Positions 43,728 to 53,150 are shown, counted from the stretch's first letter. The stretch is DNA of 64,000 nt from Solibacteraceae bacterium (GCA_026984795.1 JALSRK010000024.1:248001-312000), one strand, 5' to 3'. Notes: generated from the sequence alone by a model not told the origin. Numbers and translations are program-made.

Positions 43728-44635
43728 GCGGTCCCGCCGTCAGCATCGTCACCCCCTGCCTGAACATGGCCGGCTTCCTCGAGCAGGCCATCCGCAGCGT
43801 GCTGGAACAGGACTACCCGGCCATCGACTACATCGTCGTGGACGGCGGCTCCACCGATGGGACCCTCGAGCTGCTCCGCCGCTACGGGGGCCGCCTGCGC
43901 TTCGTCTCCGAGCCGGACCGCGGGCCCGCCGACGCCATCAACAAGGGGTTCCGCCTCACCGAAGGCGGGATCGTCGCCTGGCTGAACGCCGACGACTACT
44001 ATCTTTCCCGTTCGGCGGTCTCCGAGGCCGTGCGCGCCTTCACGGAGCACCCCGAGGCCGCCGTCGTCTATGGCGACGGCGTCTGGGTGGACGAGGCCGG
44101 CGGCGAGATCGGCCCCTACCCGGTGGCTGAGTTCGACCCCGCCCGCCTGGCTCAGGAATGCTTCCTCTGCCAGCCCGCCGCCTTCATCCGCCGCAGCGCT
44201 TTCGAAGAGGCCGGCGGTCTGGACCCCGATCTGAAATACGCCTTCGACTACGATCTCTGGATCCGCCTCGCCCGCCGCCACCGCTTCGTTTACGTCCCCC
44301 GCCGCTGGGCCGCCTCGCGCATGCACCGCGCCACCATCACCCTGGGGGCCCGCGGCGGCGTCTTCCGGGAAGTCTTGGCGTTGCTGCGCCGCCACTACGC
44401 CTATGTGCCGTTCCGGTGGGTCTACAGTTATTGCTGCTTCCTTATCGACCGCCGCGACCAGTTCTTCGAGCCCCTGCGCCCCGGCTTCGGCAAGTATCTC
44501 CTGAGCCTCCCCGCCGGACTCTGGCACAACCGCCGCCACCCGCTCCGCTACTGGAACGAATGGCGGCGGGTCATGACCTGGGCCGGCTTCCTCCGCCGCC
44601 TCCGCGGGAGCCCCCTCGGCCGCCTTTTCGGCTGA
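43724..44635 (+). CDS. Family 2 glycosyltransferase
   Basis: The product has 303 residues from ATG 43724, which overlaps the upstream TGA; ATG 43715 would add three residues. The GT-A fold shows SIVTPCLNMAGFLEQAI, VVDGGSTDGTLE, and WLNADDYYL, with the DD of the metal site. FLCQPAAFIRRSAFEEAGG and LKYAFDYDLWIRLARRH are the acceptor-side motifs. It transfers sugar to a surface glycan at the membrane. It is coupled to a sugar dehydrogenase gene. Confidence 0.85.
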   Translation: MSGPAVSIVTPCLNMAGFLEQAIRSVLEQDYPAIDYIVVDGGSTDGTLELLRRYGGRLRFVSEPDRGPADAINKGFRLTEGGIVAWLNADDYYLSRSAVSEAVRAFTEHPEAAVVYGDGVWVDEAGGEIGPYPVAEFDPARLAQECFLCQPAAFIRRSAFEEAGGLDPDLKYAFDYDLWIRLARRHRFVYVPRRWAASRMHRATITLGARGGVFREVLALLRRHYAYVPFRWVYSYCCFLIDRRDQFFEPLRPGFGKYLLSLPAGLWHNRRHPLRYWNEWRRVMTWAGFLRRLRGSPLGRLFG

Positions 44636-44888
44636 GCGCCCGGCTTCCCCAGCCGTCGAAAAGGCGAACACCGATCATCCCGAGAAAGACCGGCTAAAGT
44701 CCGGACGTCTCACGAACTACAAAGGACCCTTGGAAGCTTCGTTCGCCGGACTGCGCCTGCTCTTCGCGTCGGCGAAAATTAGCCGCTGCGCCAATACCGC
44801 AATATGTAACAGAGCTGCGGGAAGCGGGTGAAGAACCTCGGCCGCCTCGCCGATGAAGATTCCAGAGGCCCGCCAGGAGAGAGGAGCC

Positions 44889-45329
44889 ATGGCCGCCCAC
44901 ACTGTTCCCGTCGAGGACCTCCGCAAAGTCGGCCGCCTAGCGAAAGCCTTGCAGGATTACCCATTCCGGTCCGCTTGGCCGCTACTGGTCTTGCGCTATT
45001 TCCATCTGCCCAAGGCGCTAAGGGGGATCACGGAAGCGCTCTCCGGAGCCAGGACCGCCGAGCTGACGGCGGAAGAGACACAAGACCTCTACGAATCATT
45101 GCTCGCGCTGCACGAGGAGCTTGAAGACGTGCTGAGACGGTTGCGCGGCAGGCGAGCCTGCCGATTGTTGGCGTACCGGTGGCTGAACCGTCTCGAGGAA
45201 CAGGTGGAGGACCTCACCGACGTTCTGGAGACACTCGCCTGGGGTTTCGATCCGGATCTCCAGCAGTTCATGGACGAAGCGATTTCGAAGCTCGAAAGGC
45301 GCCCCATCAGCCAGTGCCAATCCGGATAG
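44889..45329 (+). CDS. Helical protein, possible antitoxin partner
   Basis: The product has 146 residues from ATG 44889, with GAGAGGAG immediately upstream. It is almost entirely helical, rich in Leu, Glu and Arg (EETQDLYESLLALHEELEDVLRR). It has no known motif. The stop overlaps the GTG of a RelE-like toxin gene by 16 bp, the arrangement of toxin-antitoxin pairs, but it does not resemble a known antitoxin with an N-terminal DNA-binding domain. The neutralising role is inference. Confidence 0.45.
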   Translation: MAAHTVPVEDLRKVGRLAKALQDYPFRSAWPLLVLRYFHLPKALRGITEALSGARTAELTAEETQDLYESLLALHEELEDVLRRLRGRRACRLLAYRWLNRLEEQVEDLTDVLETLAWGFDPDLQQFMDEAISKLERRPISQCQSG

Positions 45330-45712
45330 ACGATTCCGCCAGCCCGCAACTCCGGAGGGCCGTCGGCAAGCTGAGAAAGAAGTACCCTAACATGGATCAC
45401 GACCTCCAGCGAGCCTTCACGGAGATCTCCGTGGCTCCCCAGCTGGCGTGCCACGCCCGGAAGGTCAAGAAGACGGGCCATTCAGTCTGGAAGTACAGAG
45501 CCAGGAGCAGCGACATGAAGCGGGGAAACCGCGGGGGATTTCGGATTCTCGCCTACTACTCCGAGGCCGAACAGGTCCTGTACCCGTTTCTGGTGGATAC
45601 CCACGAGCAGTACCCCGACCAGCCGCCGCGAGAGAAGATCAAAAGCGCATTGGAGGAGTTGCTGGACGAGCTCGTAACACGGCAGCGCCGCCTGTTCGAC
45701 GATCAGGAGTAA
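45314..45712 (+). CDS. RelE/ParE-family toxin-like protein
   Basis: The product has 132 residues from GTG 45314. The fold pattern is RelE-like: a helix (SPQLRRAVGKLRKKYPN), a strand (HSVWKYRARSSDMKRGNRGG, with the conserved basic residues) and FRILAYYSEAEQVLYPFLVDTH. It is followed by a helix and a C-terminal acidic tail (FDDQE). Members cleave mRNA in the ribosome or poison gyrase. The gene overlaps the preceding helical protein, and an IS3 remnant follows, consistent with a mobile pair. Confidence 0.65.
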   Translation: MPIRIDDSASPQLRRAVGKLRKKYPNMDHDLQRAFTEISVAPQLACHARKVKKTGHSVWKYRARSSDMKRGNRGGFRILAYYSEAEQVLYPFLVDTHEQYPDQPPREKIKSALEELLDELVTRQRRLFDDQE

Positions 45713-45828
45713 TCCTGCTCAGGACGGTGGAGGGTTCGTCGGGGCGTCATCGTCCCGCGCCGGGTTCCTTTTCTCCGCTGGCCGGCTCCTGTTCGCAATT
45801 TCGGAAAATCCCGGTGACAGAATTGGTC

Positions 45829-46172
45829 TGGACCCCAAAGTTGAGACAAAGTAAACAGGGACCCCTTACAGGGAATGGGAGGGACTCCTGGATGCGGGAA
45901 GACGACAACAAAGAAGGCGGATCTGGTACCGTGTGGCCATCGCGGCACTCGGTCGAGTCCAAGGGGGAGATCGCTGGGCGGGCAACCCCTACGACAACGC
46001 ACTGGCCGAGAGCCTTCTGCGGACGCTGAAGTGCGAGGGGATCTACCTGACCGGCTACCGGAACGCGGCCGATGCCCGGGCTCGAATCGCCCGTTTTCTG
46101 GAGGGCTGCTACAACCGGCGGCGGCTACACTCCTCGCTGGGTTATCGGCCGCCGGGGCAGTTCGAAACCAAG
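45829..46172 (+). pseudogene. IS3-family transposase remnant
   Basis: Sequence resembling an IS3-type end (TGGACCCCAAAGTTGAGACA, 45829-45848) is followed within 135 bp by the 3' part of the transposase OrfB frame (45933-46172). That part holds the last catalytic region GNPYDNALAES (with the Glu), LLRTLKCEGIYL and CYNRRRLHSSLGYRPPGQFE. The first two catalytic Asp regions and OrfA are missing. The frame runs on without a normal stop, so the element has an internal deletion and is dead. No second end was found. Confidence 0.75.
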
Positions 46173-46392
46173 GCGGCGGCCGGGCCGGCGGTCCCTTGGC
46201 CGGTTGCCCTCCCGCAGGGCTTGCCTGCGTCCCGCCGACCGCTGCTCGTATGGGTTCATCCGCTGGCTGAGACAAGGAGACCTCAGCGAGCGGCCCGAAT
46301 CGGGATTTGCGTAGCCCACCCCCGCATTGGTGCGGTAGAGTGTACGGAGGCGAAAACGCTCAAGAATTCTCACGAACGAGGAAAGGACACGC

Positions 46393-47538
46393 ATGCGCAA
46401 GATCAAGACCGCGGTCATTGGAGCCGGATTCATGGGCAAGGTGCACACCGAAGGGATCCGGCGGTTGGGCAATGTCGAGGTGGCCGGCGTGGCGGCGGTA
46501 TCGAAAGAAGAGGCCGAGCAGTTCGGCAGGACGATGCACGTCGAGCGCACCACCGACAACTACATGGAACTGATCGAAGATCCCGAAATCGAGGCGGTGC
46601 ACGTCTGCACGCCGAACGTGCTGCACGCGCCGGTCACGAAGGCGGCTATCGAGGCCGGCAAGCACGTGCTCTGTGAAAAGCCGCTGGCGATGAACGCCGC
46701 CGAGGCCGAGGAGATGCTGAAGCTGGCCCGGAAGAAGCGGATCGTCCACTGCGTGAACCACAACCTGCGTTACTACCCGGTGCTGCAGCACGTGCGGCAG
46801 ATGATCGCCGCCGGCGAGCTGGGCGAGATCCTCGTCGTTCAGGGAACCTACTCGCAAGACTGGCTGCTCTACGACACGGACTACAACTGGCGGCTGGAAT
46901 CGAAAGAGAACGGCCCGCTGCGGGCGCTGGCCGATATCGGCTCGCACTGGATGGACCTGGTGCAGCACCTGACCGGGCTGAGAATCACCGCGCTCTGCGC
47001 CGACATGGAGACCTTCCACAAGAAGCGCAAGAAGCCGAAGCGGGCGATCGAGACCTTCGCCGGCAAGAAGCTCAAGCCGGAGGACTACAAGGAGGTCCGG
47101 ATCGACACCGACGACTTCGGGATGGTGCTGCTGCACCTGGGCCGGCGGGCCCGGGGCGCCTACACCGTCAGCCAGGTCAACGCCGGCTGCAAGAACCGCT
47201 TCCAGATCGAGATCTTCGGCACCAAGGCCGGGGTGATCTGGAACCAGGAGATGCCGGACCAGCTCTGGATCGGGCATCGCAACGAGCCGAACGAGTGGCT
47301 GGTGAAGGATCCGGCGCTGCTGATGGGTCCGGCGGCGGGATTCGCCGACCTGCCCGGCGGCCACAGCGAGGGCTACGACGACGCGCACAAGCAGGTCTAC
47401 AAGCGCTTCTACGCCCGCGTGGCGGATCCGAAGGCCCCCGTCGACTACCCGACCTTCGAAGACGGTCTGTGGGGCATGAAGCTGCTCGACAAGATCCTCG
47501 AGAGCTACAAGACCCGGAGTTGGGTGAAAGTCAAGTAA
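46393..47538 (+). CDS. Gfo/Idh/MocA family oxidoreductase
   Basis: The product has 381 residues with GAGGAAAGGA before the ATG. The Rossmann loop is VIGAGFMGKVH, the catalytic Lys motif VLCEKPLAMNAAEAEEM is intact, and the second domain contains NHNLRYYPVLQHVRQ and the DIGSHWMDLVQHLTG signature with its conserved His. It probably oxidises or dehydrates a sugar or cyclitol with NAD(P). The residues after the second domain (KAPVDYPTFEDGLWG) are typical of the family. No operon partner is adjacent. Confidence 0.9.
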   Translation: MRKIKTAVIGAGFMGKVHTEGIRRLGNVEVAGVAAVSKEEAEQFGRTMHVERTTDNYMELIEDPEIEAVHVCTPNVLHAPVTKAAIEAGKHVLCEKPLAMNAAEAEEMLKLARKKRIVHCVNHNLRYYPVLQHVRQMIAAGELGEILVVQGTYSQDWLLYDTDYNWRLESKENGPLRALADIGSHWMDLVQHLTGLRITALCADMETFHKKRKKPKRAIETFAGKKLKPEDYKEVRIDTDDFGMVLLHLGRRARGAYTVSQVNAGCKNRFQIEIFGTKAGVIWNQEMPDQLWIGHRNEPNEWLVKDPALLMGPAAGFADLPGGHSEGYDDAHKQVYKRFYARVADPKAPVDYPTFEDGLWGMKLLDKILESYKTRSWVKVK

Positions 47539-47615
47539 CGGCCTGCCCCGGGCGGGGCAAGGAATTCGGTAGGCCGGCGCCGCGGGAGTGCGCCGGCTTT
47601 TTTCTTTTCCCGAGG

Positions 47616-48308
47616 TTATCCGCGGCCCGGCGCAAGGCGGGCGGAGAGGGCGGCGGCGCGGTCCGGATCGAGCAGCTCACGGGCCAACTCGGCGAGTGAG
47701 TCCACGAGGATGTCGGGCGGATACTGGCCGAGGGTCTCCGGCTGCAGGCCGTAGGTGACGGCGGCCACGGGGACGCCGGCGTTGCGGGCGGTGAGGACAT
47801 CGACGGCGCTGTCGCCGATCATGAGCGTCTGCTCCGGACGCGCCCCGGCCTCCCGCATCAGCGTCTCAATGCCCAGCGGGTGGGGCTTCTTCTCGGGCAG
47901 GCTGTCGCCGCCATAGACCTGAAAGAAACGATTCTCCCAGCCGAGGCCGCGGACCAGCTCCCGGGAAAAGCGCTCGGGTTTGTTGGTGAGGACGGCCATC
48001 GGGATGCCGGCTTCGGCGAAGCGGCCGAGGGCCTCGTCGACGCCGGGATAAGGACGGGTGTTATCGAGCAGGTGTTGGCCGTAGCAGTCGAGGAAGTGCC
48101 CGAGGGCGCGATGAACGTCTTCTTGCGGCGCTTCGGGGCCCATGGCGCGGCGCAGAAGCGTGGGCGCGCCGTCGCCGACGTAGGAATAGATGCGCTCGTT
48201 CGGAAGCGGAGCGCGTCCCATGCGCTGGAGGGCGGCGTTGACGGCGTTGGCCAGGTCGAGCCTGGAGTCGATGAGGGTGCCGTCGAGGTCGAAAATGAGC
48301 AGTTTCAT
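47616..48308 (-). CDS. gph: Phosphoglycolate phosphatase (HAD superfamily)
   Basis: The product has 230 residues from ATG 48308. The HAD motifs are LLIFDLDGTLIDS (nucleophile Asp and acid Asp), AVLTNKPE (Thr/Ser motif), KKPHPLGIETL (Lys) and MIGDSAVDVLTARNAG (acidic motif). This layout with a helical cap (residues 20-80) fits phosphoglycolate phosphatases that detoxify 2-phosphoglycolate. A close paralogue on another phosphosugar is possible. It is 97 bp after the cvpA-like gene on the same strand. Confidence 0.85.
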   Translation of the reverse strand: MKLLIFDLDGTLIDSRLDLANAVNAALQRMGRAPLPNERIYSYVGDGAPTLLRRAMGPEAPQEDVHRALGHFLDCYGQHLLDNTRPYPGVDEALGRFAEAGIPMAVLTNKPERFSRELVRGLGWENRFFQVYGGDSLPEKKPHPLGIETLMREAGARPEQTLMIGDSAVDVLTARNAGVPVAAVTYGLQPETLGQYPPDILVDSLAELARELLDPDRAAALSARLAPGRG

Positions 48309-48404
48309 GTCGGGTTCGGGGCCAATGACGTTCACGCGCCGGGCCCATAGTTCCATTGTAGGCGCCGCCGGGTAAGGACCCCGGGGCGGCGGCCGGCGGG
48401 GGGC

Positions 48405-48977
48405 TCAGATCTCGACCTCCGGCAACCGGATCTTTTCCTGGGCGCCGGCCTTCTCCCAGAACTCCTTGAGCTTCTCGTAGCTGGCGAGGAAGCCGTCGCG
48501 GACCTCCCGGGGGGCAAACTCGACGATGACTTCCGCTGCACCGATCAAATGAGGGGCGTAGCGGGACCCGGCCACCGACTTGGGCGGCGGCTTCGAGCTG
48601 AAAGCCATCAGGATGAGGACGAGGGCGATGGCGCCGAGCAGGCCGCGGACGAAGCCGAAGCCCGCCCCCAGGGTGCGGTCCATCCAGGTGAGACCCGCCC
48701 ACTTGAAAAGGGCAGCCAGCAGTTTGCCGGTGAGCGCGCCGACGGCAAGGCAGCCGGTGAAGATGATCAGGAAGCCGATGAAGTTGGCGATCCCCTTGGA
48801 GCTGACGTAGGGCAGGAAGTAATAGCCGATGGCTCCGTAGAACCAGATGCCGAGCACGATTCCGGCGACAGCCGCCGCCAGGCCCACGCCGACACGGGCG
48901 AAGCCCTTGGCGATGCCCTCGATGGTCGAGACGCCCACCAGGGCGACGATGACGATGTCGAGCCAGTTGAGCGTCAT
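48405..48977 (-). CDS. CvpA family membrane protein
   Basis: The product has 190 residues. Four membrane helices spread over residues 5-140, starting with LDIVIVALVGVSTIEGIAKGF and the GLAAAVAGIVLGIWFYG segment, match the CvpA family (colicin V production, envelope stability). The C-terminal 50 residues are cytoplasmic and basic. It lies 33 bp after the end of purC. In E. coli cvpA precedes purF, so the link to purine genes is familiar. Confidence 0.8.
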   Translation of the reverse strand: MTLNWLDIVIVALVGVSTIEGIAKGFARVGVGLAAAVAGIVLGIWFYGAIGYYFLPYVSSKGIANFIGFLIIFTGCLAVGALTGKLLAALFKWAGLTWMDRTLGAGFGFVRGLLGAIALVLILMAFSSKPPPKSVAGSRYAPHLIGAAEVIVEFAPREVRDGFLASYEKLKEFWEKAGAQEKIRLPEVEI

Positions 48978-49010
48978 AGGCTCCGTATGCCGGGCCGGCC
49001 GCCGGGCTTG

Positions 49011-49916
49011 CTAGAGATCCTTTCCGCTGAGCCGCCGGTAGGCCTCGAGGTACTTTTCGCTGGTGTTGCGGGCGACCTCCGGGGGCAAGGCCGGGGCCGG
49101 GGGCTTCTTGTCCCAGTGGATGGACTCGAGGTAGTCCCGCACGTACTGCTTGTCGAAAGAGCGTTGCGGGCGGCCGGGCTCGTACTCGTCGGCGGGCCAG
49201 AAGCGCGAAGAATCGGGGGTTAGAACCTCGTCGGCGAGAATGAGTTCGCCGTCCACGAGACCGAACTCGAACTTGGTGTCGGCGATGATGATGCCGCGCT
49301 CGCGGGCATATCCGGCGGCGCGGGAGTAGATGTCCAGAGCGAGGTCGCGGACCTTCTCGACGACGTCGCGGCCGATCATCTCGGCGGCCTCCTCGAAGGA
49401 AATGTTGATGTCGTGGCCGCTGGTGGCCTTGGTTGCCGGGGTGAAGATGGGCGCGGGCAGTTGACTGCTCTCCAGGAGGCCGGGGGGAAGCTGGATGCCG
49501 CAGATGGCGCCGGTCTGCTGGTAGTCCTTCCAGCCGGAGCCGGCCAGGTAGCCCCGGACGACGCACTCGACCGGCAGCATCTCGGCGCGGGTGACGAGCA
49601 TGGAGCGTCCGGCGAGCTGGGCGCGGAACTGGGGCAGCGGCTCGGGGTAGGTATCGACGTCGGCGGTGATGATGTGCGTGGGGACGATGCCCTTCAGGAA
49701 GTCGAACCAGAACAGGGAGAGCTGCGTCAGCACCTCGCCTTTGCGGGGGATGCCGGTGGGCAGGATGTAGTCGAAGGCGGAGATGCGGTCGGTGGCGACG
49801 ATCAGCAGCTCGTCGCCGACTTCGTAGATGTCGCGCACCTTGCCGCGAGAGAGCAGCCTGATGCCGGGGAGGTTGGTTTCCAGGATGACGTTGGGTTCGC
49901 TTATGGTTTCAGACAT
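49011..49916 (-). CDS. purC: Phosphoribosylaminoimidazole-succinocarboxamide synthase
   Basis: This 301-residue SAICAR synthase ligates aspartate to CAIR in purine synthesis. It is of the long type. The motifs are RGKVRDIYEVGD (ATP site), ATDRISAFDY, PVECVVRGYLAGSGW, and the catalytic TKATSGHDINISFEE with IIIADTKFEFGL. The start codon lies 16 bp inside the end of the hemerythrin gene. No other pur genes are close. Confidence 0.95.
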   Translation of the reverse strand: MSETISEPNVILETNLPGIRLLSRGKVRDIYEVGDELLIVATDRISAFDYILPTGIPRKGEVLTQLSLFWFDFLKGIVPTHIITADVDTYPEPLPQFRAQLAGRSMLVTRAEMLPVECVVRGYLAGSGWKDYQQTGAICGIQLPPGLLESSQLPAPIFTPATKATSGHDINISFEEAAEMIGRDVVEKVRDLALDIYSRAAGYARERGIIIADTKFEFGLVDGELILADEVLTPDSSRFWPADEYEPGRPQRSFDKQYVRDYLESIHWDKKPPAPALPPEVARNTSEKYLEAYRRLSGKDL

Positions 49917-50353
49917 ATGCGCACGGCCTTTTTGCCAATGTCGGCGCCTATCTTGTCCAGGATATCGCGGGAGATTTCGCGCTGGGCCTTCTCGAAGAGC
50001 TCGTTCTCTTCCAGGCGGATGTGGCGGCGCAGCAGGGCGGTGAAATCACGGAGGGTCTTCTCGTCGGGCTTCCGGCGAAGGCGCTCGACGAGTTCCCGGA
50101 CAAGGCGGTGTTCTTGGAGAAGTTGTTGGACCAGCGCGGAGAGATTAGCTGGGCAGGCGGGGAAGAGGATCTGCTCTTCCATCTCGAAGTGGTTGGTGAG
50201 CTCGACGTCCCAGACGCCGACGATGCGGTCGGCCAGGCGCACGATGGCTTCCCGGTCGGCGCCGGCGTCGAGTTCCCGGTCCGTGAGCACGCACAGGGCC
50301 AAGCCGTTGTGGTGCTGCTGGGAGAGGGGAATGAGGGCTGGGTCACGCTTCAT
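49901..50353 (-). CDS. Hemerythrin HHE-domain protein
   Basis: The product has 150 residues from ATG 50353; an in-frame extension to 50452 has no family similarity. The four-helix bundle ligands are visible: SQQHHNGLA, NHFEMEEQILFP (HxxxE), QEHRLVRELV and RHIRLEENELFEKA (HxxxE). It probably binds a non-heme diiron centre and could sense or scavenge oxygen or nitric oxide. The 3' end overlaps purC by 16 bp. Confidence 0.85.
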   Translation of the reverse strand: MKRDPALIPLSQQHHNGLALCVLTDRELDAGADREAIVRLADRIVGVWDVELTNHFEMEEQILFPACPANLSALVQQLLQEHRLVRELVERLRRKPDEKTLRDFTALLRRHIRLEENELFEKAQREISRDILDKIGADIGKKAVRICLKP

Positions 50354-50405
50354 AAAGAGATTTGCGAGGCAGCGTCCGGCTCGGGCCGGACGGCGCCGGA
50401 ATGGA

Positions 50406-51533
50406 TCAAGCCTGCAGGATCTCCTCCCAAGTGTAGGGCCGGTCCCGGACACAGGACCACAGCGCCATGACGGCGGTCAGGGTGCTTTCCGCGGCGGCGA
50501 CGCCGGCGTTCTCGATCTTGCCGGTGCGGGCGCCCTCGATGAACTCGTTGACGGAATCCTGGGTGATATCGTAGCGCGTCTCGATGCGCTCGGGCTCCTT
50601 GCCGGGCCGGTGAATGGTGATGCCTTTTCGGGAGGTGGTGACGACGCCGTGCTCGCAGATGAACGTCTCCGAGACATCGCGGTAGCCGGGGCTGCGGAAC
50701 TGGTTGGCGGCGTAGGAGAAGATGAGGCCGTCGTCGAACTCGAAGGTGCAGGCGACGTTGTCGAAGACATCGCCGTAGAAGCGGATGGCGTTGCCGCCGT
50801 AACCGGTGACCTTGACTGGATGCTTGCCGGTGAACCAATTGACGACGTCGAGGTTGTGACAGTCCTGCTCGACGAGGATGTCGCCGGAAAGTTCGCGGTA
50901 AAAGTACCAGTTGCGGATACGCTCTTCACTGGCCGGGTGGCCGCTCCTGATGCGGGGTCCGCCCCCGAACCAGGAGGCGCGGACCATCTTGATGGCGCCG
51001 AGCTCGCCGGAGCGAACGAGGTGGTAGGCTTTGCAGTAGTCCTTGCCATAACGCTGCTGGAAGTCGATGGTGACGCGCTTGGTGGGATCGGCCTTGAGGG
51101 CGGCGGCCTTCACCCGGCGGCAACCCTTGGGATCGACGGCGGCGGGCTTCTCCATGAAGATGTGCTTGCGAGCTTCCACCGCGGCTTCGAACATCTCCGG
51201 ATGGAGGTAGGCGGGGGTGGCGATGAGGACGGCGTCCACGTCGGAGGCGAGCAGTTCTTTGTAGTCCCTGAAGACTTTGGCTCCAGAGTAGCGCTCGCGG
51301 GCGGCCTGGATGCGGTCGTCGTAGATGTCGCAGATGGCGGCGATTTTGGCGAACTCGTTCTTGGCGAAAATGCCGCTGTCGTACATGCCGCGGTTGCCGC
51401 ACCCGATGAGGCCGACCGAGAGGGCGGAATTGGCCTGGGTGGCGCGGACGAGTTCCGGCTTCAGAATCAGGAAGGCCGCGGAGGCGCCGGCGGTGTTATG
51501 CAGGAAGCTGCGGCGGTCACAGGAATCGGACAT
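50406..51533 (-). CDS. Tat-exported Gfo/Idh/MocA oxidoreductase
   Basis: The product has 375 residues. A twin-arginine leader (SCDRRSFLHNTAGASAAFLI) precedes the Rossmann loop GLIGCGNRGMYDSG, the catalytic motif FMEKPAAVDPKGCRR, and WYFYREL with a conserved DCHNLDVVNWF. Exported members with bound NAD are common in Acidobacteria and Planctomycetes and may act on sugars in the periplasm. It is one of three family members in the window. No adjacent transporter or hydrolase gene defines the substrate. Confidence 0.88.
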   Translation of the reverse strand: MSDSCDRRSFLHNTAGASAAFLILKPELVRATQANSALSVGLIGCGNRGMYDSGIFAKNEFAKIAAICDIYDDRIQAARERYSGAKVFRDYKELLASDVDAVLIATPAYLHPEMFEAAVEARKHIFMEKPAAVDPKGCRRVKAAALKADPTKRVTIDFQQRYGKDYCKAYHLVRSGELGAIKMVRASWFGGGPRIRSGHPASEERIRNWYFYRELSGDILVEQDCHNLDVVNWFTGKHPVKVTGYGGNAIRFYGDVFDNVACTFEFDDGLIFSYAANQFRSPGYRDVSETFICEHGVVTTSRKGITIHRPGKEPERIETRYDITQDSVNEFIEGARTGKIENAGVAAAESTLTAVMALWSCVRDRPYTWEEILQA

Positions 51534-51612
51534 GAGATACCTCCTCAGAATGATGACGACTTGCGCGTGACGGATAGCGTCTGAATCGCTTTCATTATAC
51601 TGGGGAATTCCG

Positions 51613-53058
51613 ATGAAGCTTTCCGTTCTGGTGCCGGTCTACAACGAGCGGACCGTAGTGGAGCAGAGCCTGACGCAGGTGCTGGCGGCGCCGCTGCCGG
51701 AGCAGATAGAGCGGGAGCTGATCGTGGTGGACGACTGCTCGACCGACGGCACCGGGCAGATTCTCGAGCGGCTGGCTGAGCGGGAACCGGCGATCCGGCT
51801 GGTGCGGCACGAGAAGAACCAGGGCAAGGGGGCGGCGATCCGGACGGCGATCCAGTATGCGACCGGGGACTTCTGCGTCGTCCAGGATGCGGATCTCGAG
51901 TACGACCCGCGGGAATACCCGGTGCTGCTGAGGCCGCTGCTCGACGGGCGGGCGGACGCGGTGTTCGGCTCGCGTTATCTGGCGGCGGCGCAGACCCGGG
52001 TGCTGCCATTCTGGCACTCGATGATCAACAAGGCCCTGACGCTGGTCTCCAACGTCTTCTCGAACCTGAACCTGACCGACATGGAGACCTGCTACAAGGT
52101 GTTTCGCACGGATCTGCTCAAGAGCATCCCGATCCGGTCGAACCGCTTCGGCTTCGAGCCGGAGATCACGATGAAGTGCGCCAAGCGCCAGTTCCGCATC
52201 TACGAGGTGCCGATCTCCTACCACGGCCGCAGCTACGAAGAGGGCAAGAAGATCGGCTGGAAGGACGGCATCCAGGCGCTGGCGACGATCCTGAAGTTCT
52301 GGCTGATCGATGATCTCTACACCAAGCCCTTCGGCCGGGGCGTGGTGCACACGCACCTGGGCACGCCGCGCTACGTGGACTGGCTGACAGAGGTGATCCG
52401 GCCGTACCTGGGCGATTCGGTGCTCGAACTGGGCGCCGGGCTGGGGACGCTCAGCGGGCGGCTGATGGCGCGGCGGCTGCGGTACGTAGCGGCCGAAAGC
52501 GACTCACTGAATCTGCACGCGCTCAAGAACCGTTTCCTGCGGACCCCGAACGTGGAGGTCGTGGAGCTGGATCCAGAGCAACCGGAGCACCACGGCCGCC
52601 TCGGGCAGCCGGTGGATTCCGTGCTGTGCCTGAACATTTTGGAGTACTCGGCCGACCCAGAGGCCACGCTGCGGAACGTGGTCGGGTTGTTGAAGCCCGG
52701 CGGGACGCTGATCATCCTGGCCCCACAGGGTGAGGGGCTCTACAGCGAGCTGGACCGGGCGCTCGGTTTGAAGCGGCGCTTCAGCCGCGAGAAGCTGCAG
52801 CGGATGTTGGCAGATTGCGGGCTGGAGCCGGCCTGCGTACACCAGCTCAACAAGGCGGCGGCGCCGGCCTGGTGGTTTCAGGGGAAGGTGTTGCGGCGGC
52901 GGCAGTTGCGCAAGCCGCTGCTGAAGTTCTTCGACTGGACGGTGTGGCTGTGGCGAGCGCTCGATCACGTGCTGCCGTGGCGGGGGCTGTCGATGATCGT
53001 AGTGGCGCGGAAACGGCGGGACGGGGGAATGTTTCAGCGAGATACCGTCCGGAATTAG
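51613..53058 (+). CDS. Glycosyltransferase family 2 fused to a SAM methyltransferase
   Basis: The product has 481 residues. Residues 1-240 are a DPMS-like GT2 domain: SVLVPVYNERTVV, VVDDCSTDGT, DADLEYDPREYPVLL, and the GFEPEITMKCAKRQF motif. Residues 265-470 are a class I methyltransferase: SVLELGAGLGTLSGRL, AAESDSLNLHALKNRF, DSVLCLNILEYSADPEATL and LLKPGGTLIILAPQG. The final 40 residues include a hydrophobic patch. One enzyme could glycosylate a lipid carrier and then methylate it, or the two parts act in one surface-glycan complex. Confidence 0.85.
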   Translation: MKLSVLVPVYNERTVVEQSLTQVLAAPLPEQIERELIVVDDCSTDGTGQILERLAEREPAIRLVRHEKNQGKGAAIRTAIQYATGDFCVVQDADLEYDPREYPVLLRPLLDGRADAVFGSRYLAAAQTRVLPFWHSMINKALTLVSNVFSNLNLTDMETCYKVFRTDLLKSIPIRSNRFGFEPEITMKCAKRQFRIYEVPISYHGRSYEEGKKIGWKDGIQALATILKFWLIDDLYTKPFGRGVVHTHLGTPRYVDWLTEVIRPYLGDSVLELGAGLGTLSGRLMARRLRYVAAESDSLNLHALKNRFLRTPNVEVVELDPEQPEHHGRLGQPVDSVLCLNILEYSADPEATLRNVVGLLKPGGTLIILAPQGEGLYSELDRALGLKRRFSREKLQRMLADCGLEPACVHQLNKAAAPAWWFQGKVLRRRQLRKPLLKFFDWTVWLWRALDHVLPWRGLSMIVVARKRRDGGMFQRDTVRN

Positions 53059-53150
53059 GCGGAACCACGGATTGGCGGCCCGCTGCCGAAGCCTTAGAAT
53101 GGGCCTCTAGTGAAAACTTCAGGCGACAGGTTAGTCACATCGTCCCGTCC

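Noticed and set aside
42758-44635. A 625-residue + strand open frame
   Set aside because: Its first half is an Arg/Pro-rich shadow of the oxidoreductase gene. Only the part from 43724 is a real glycosyltransferase.
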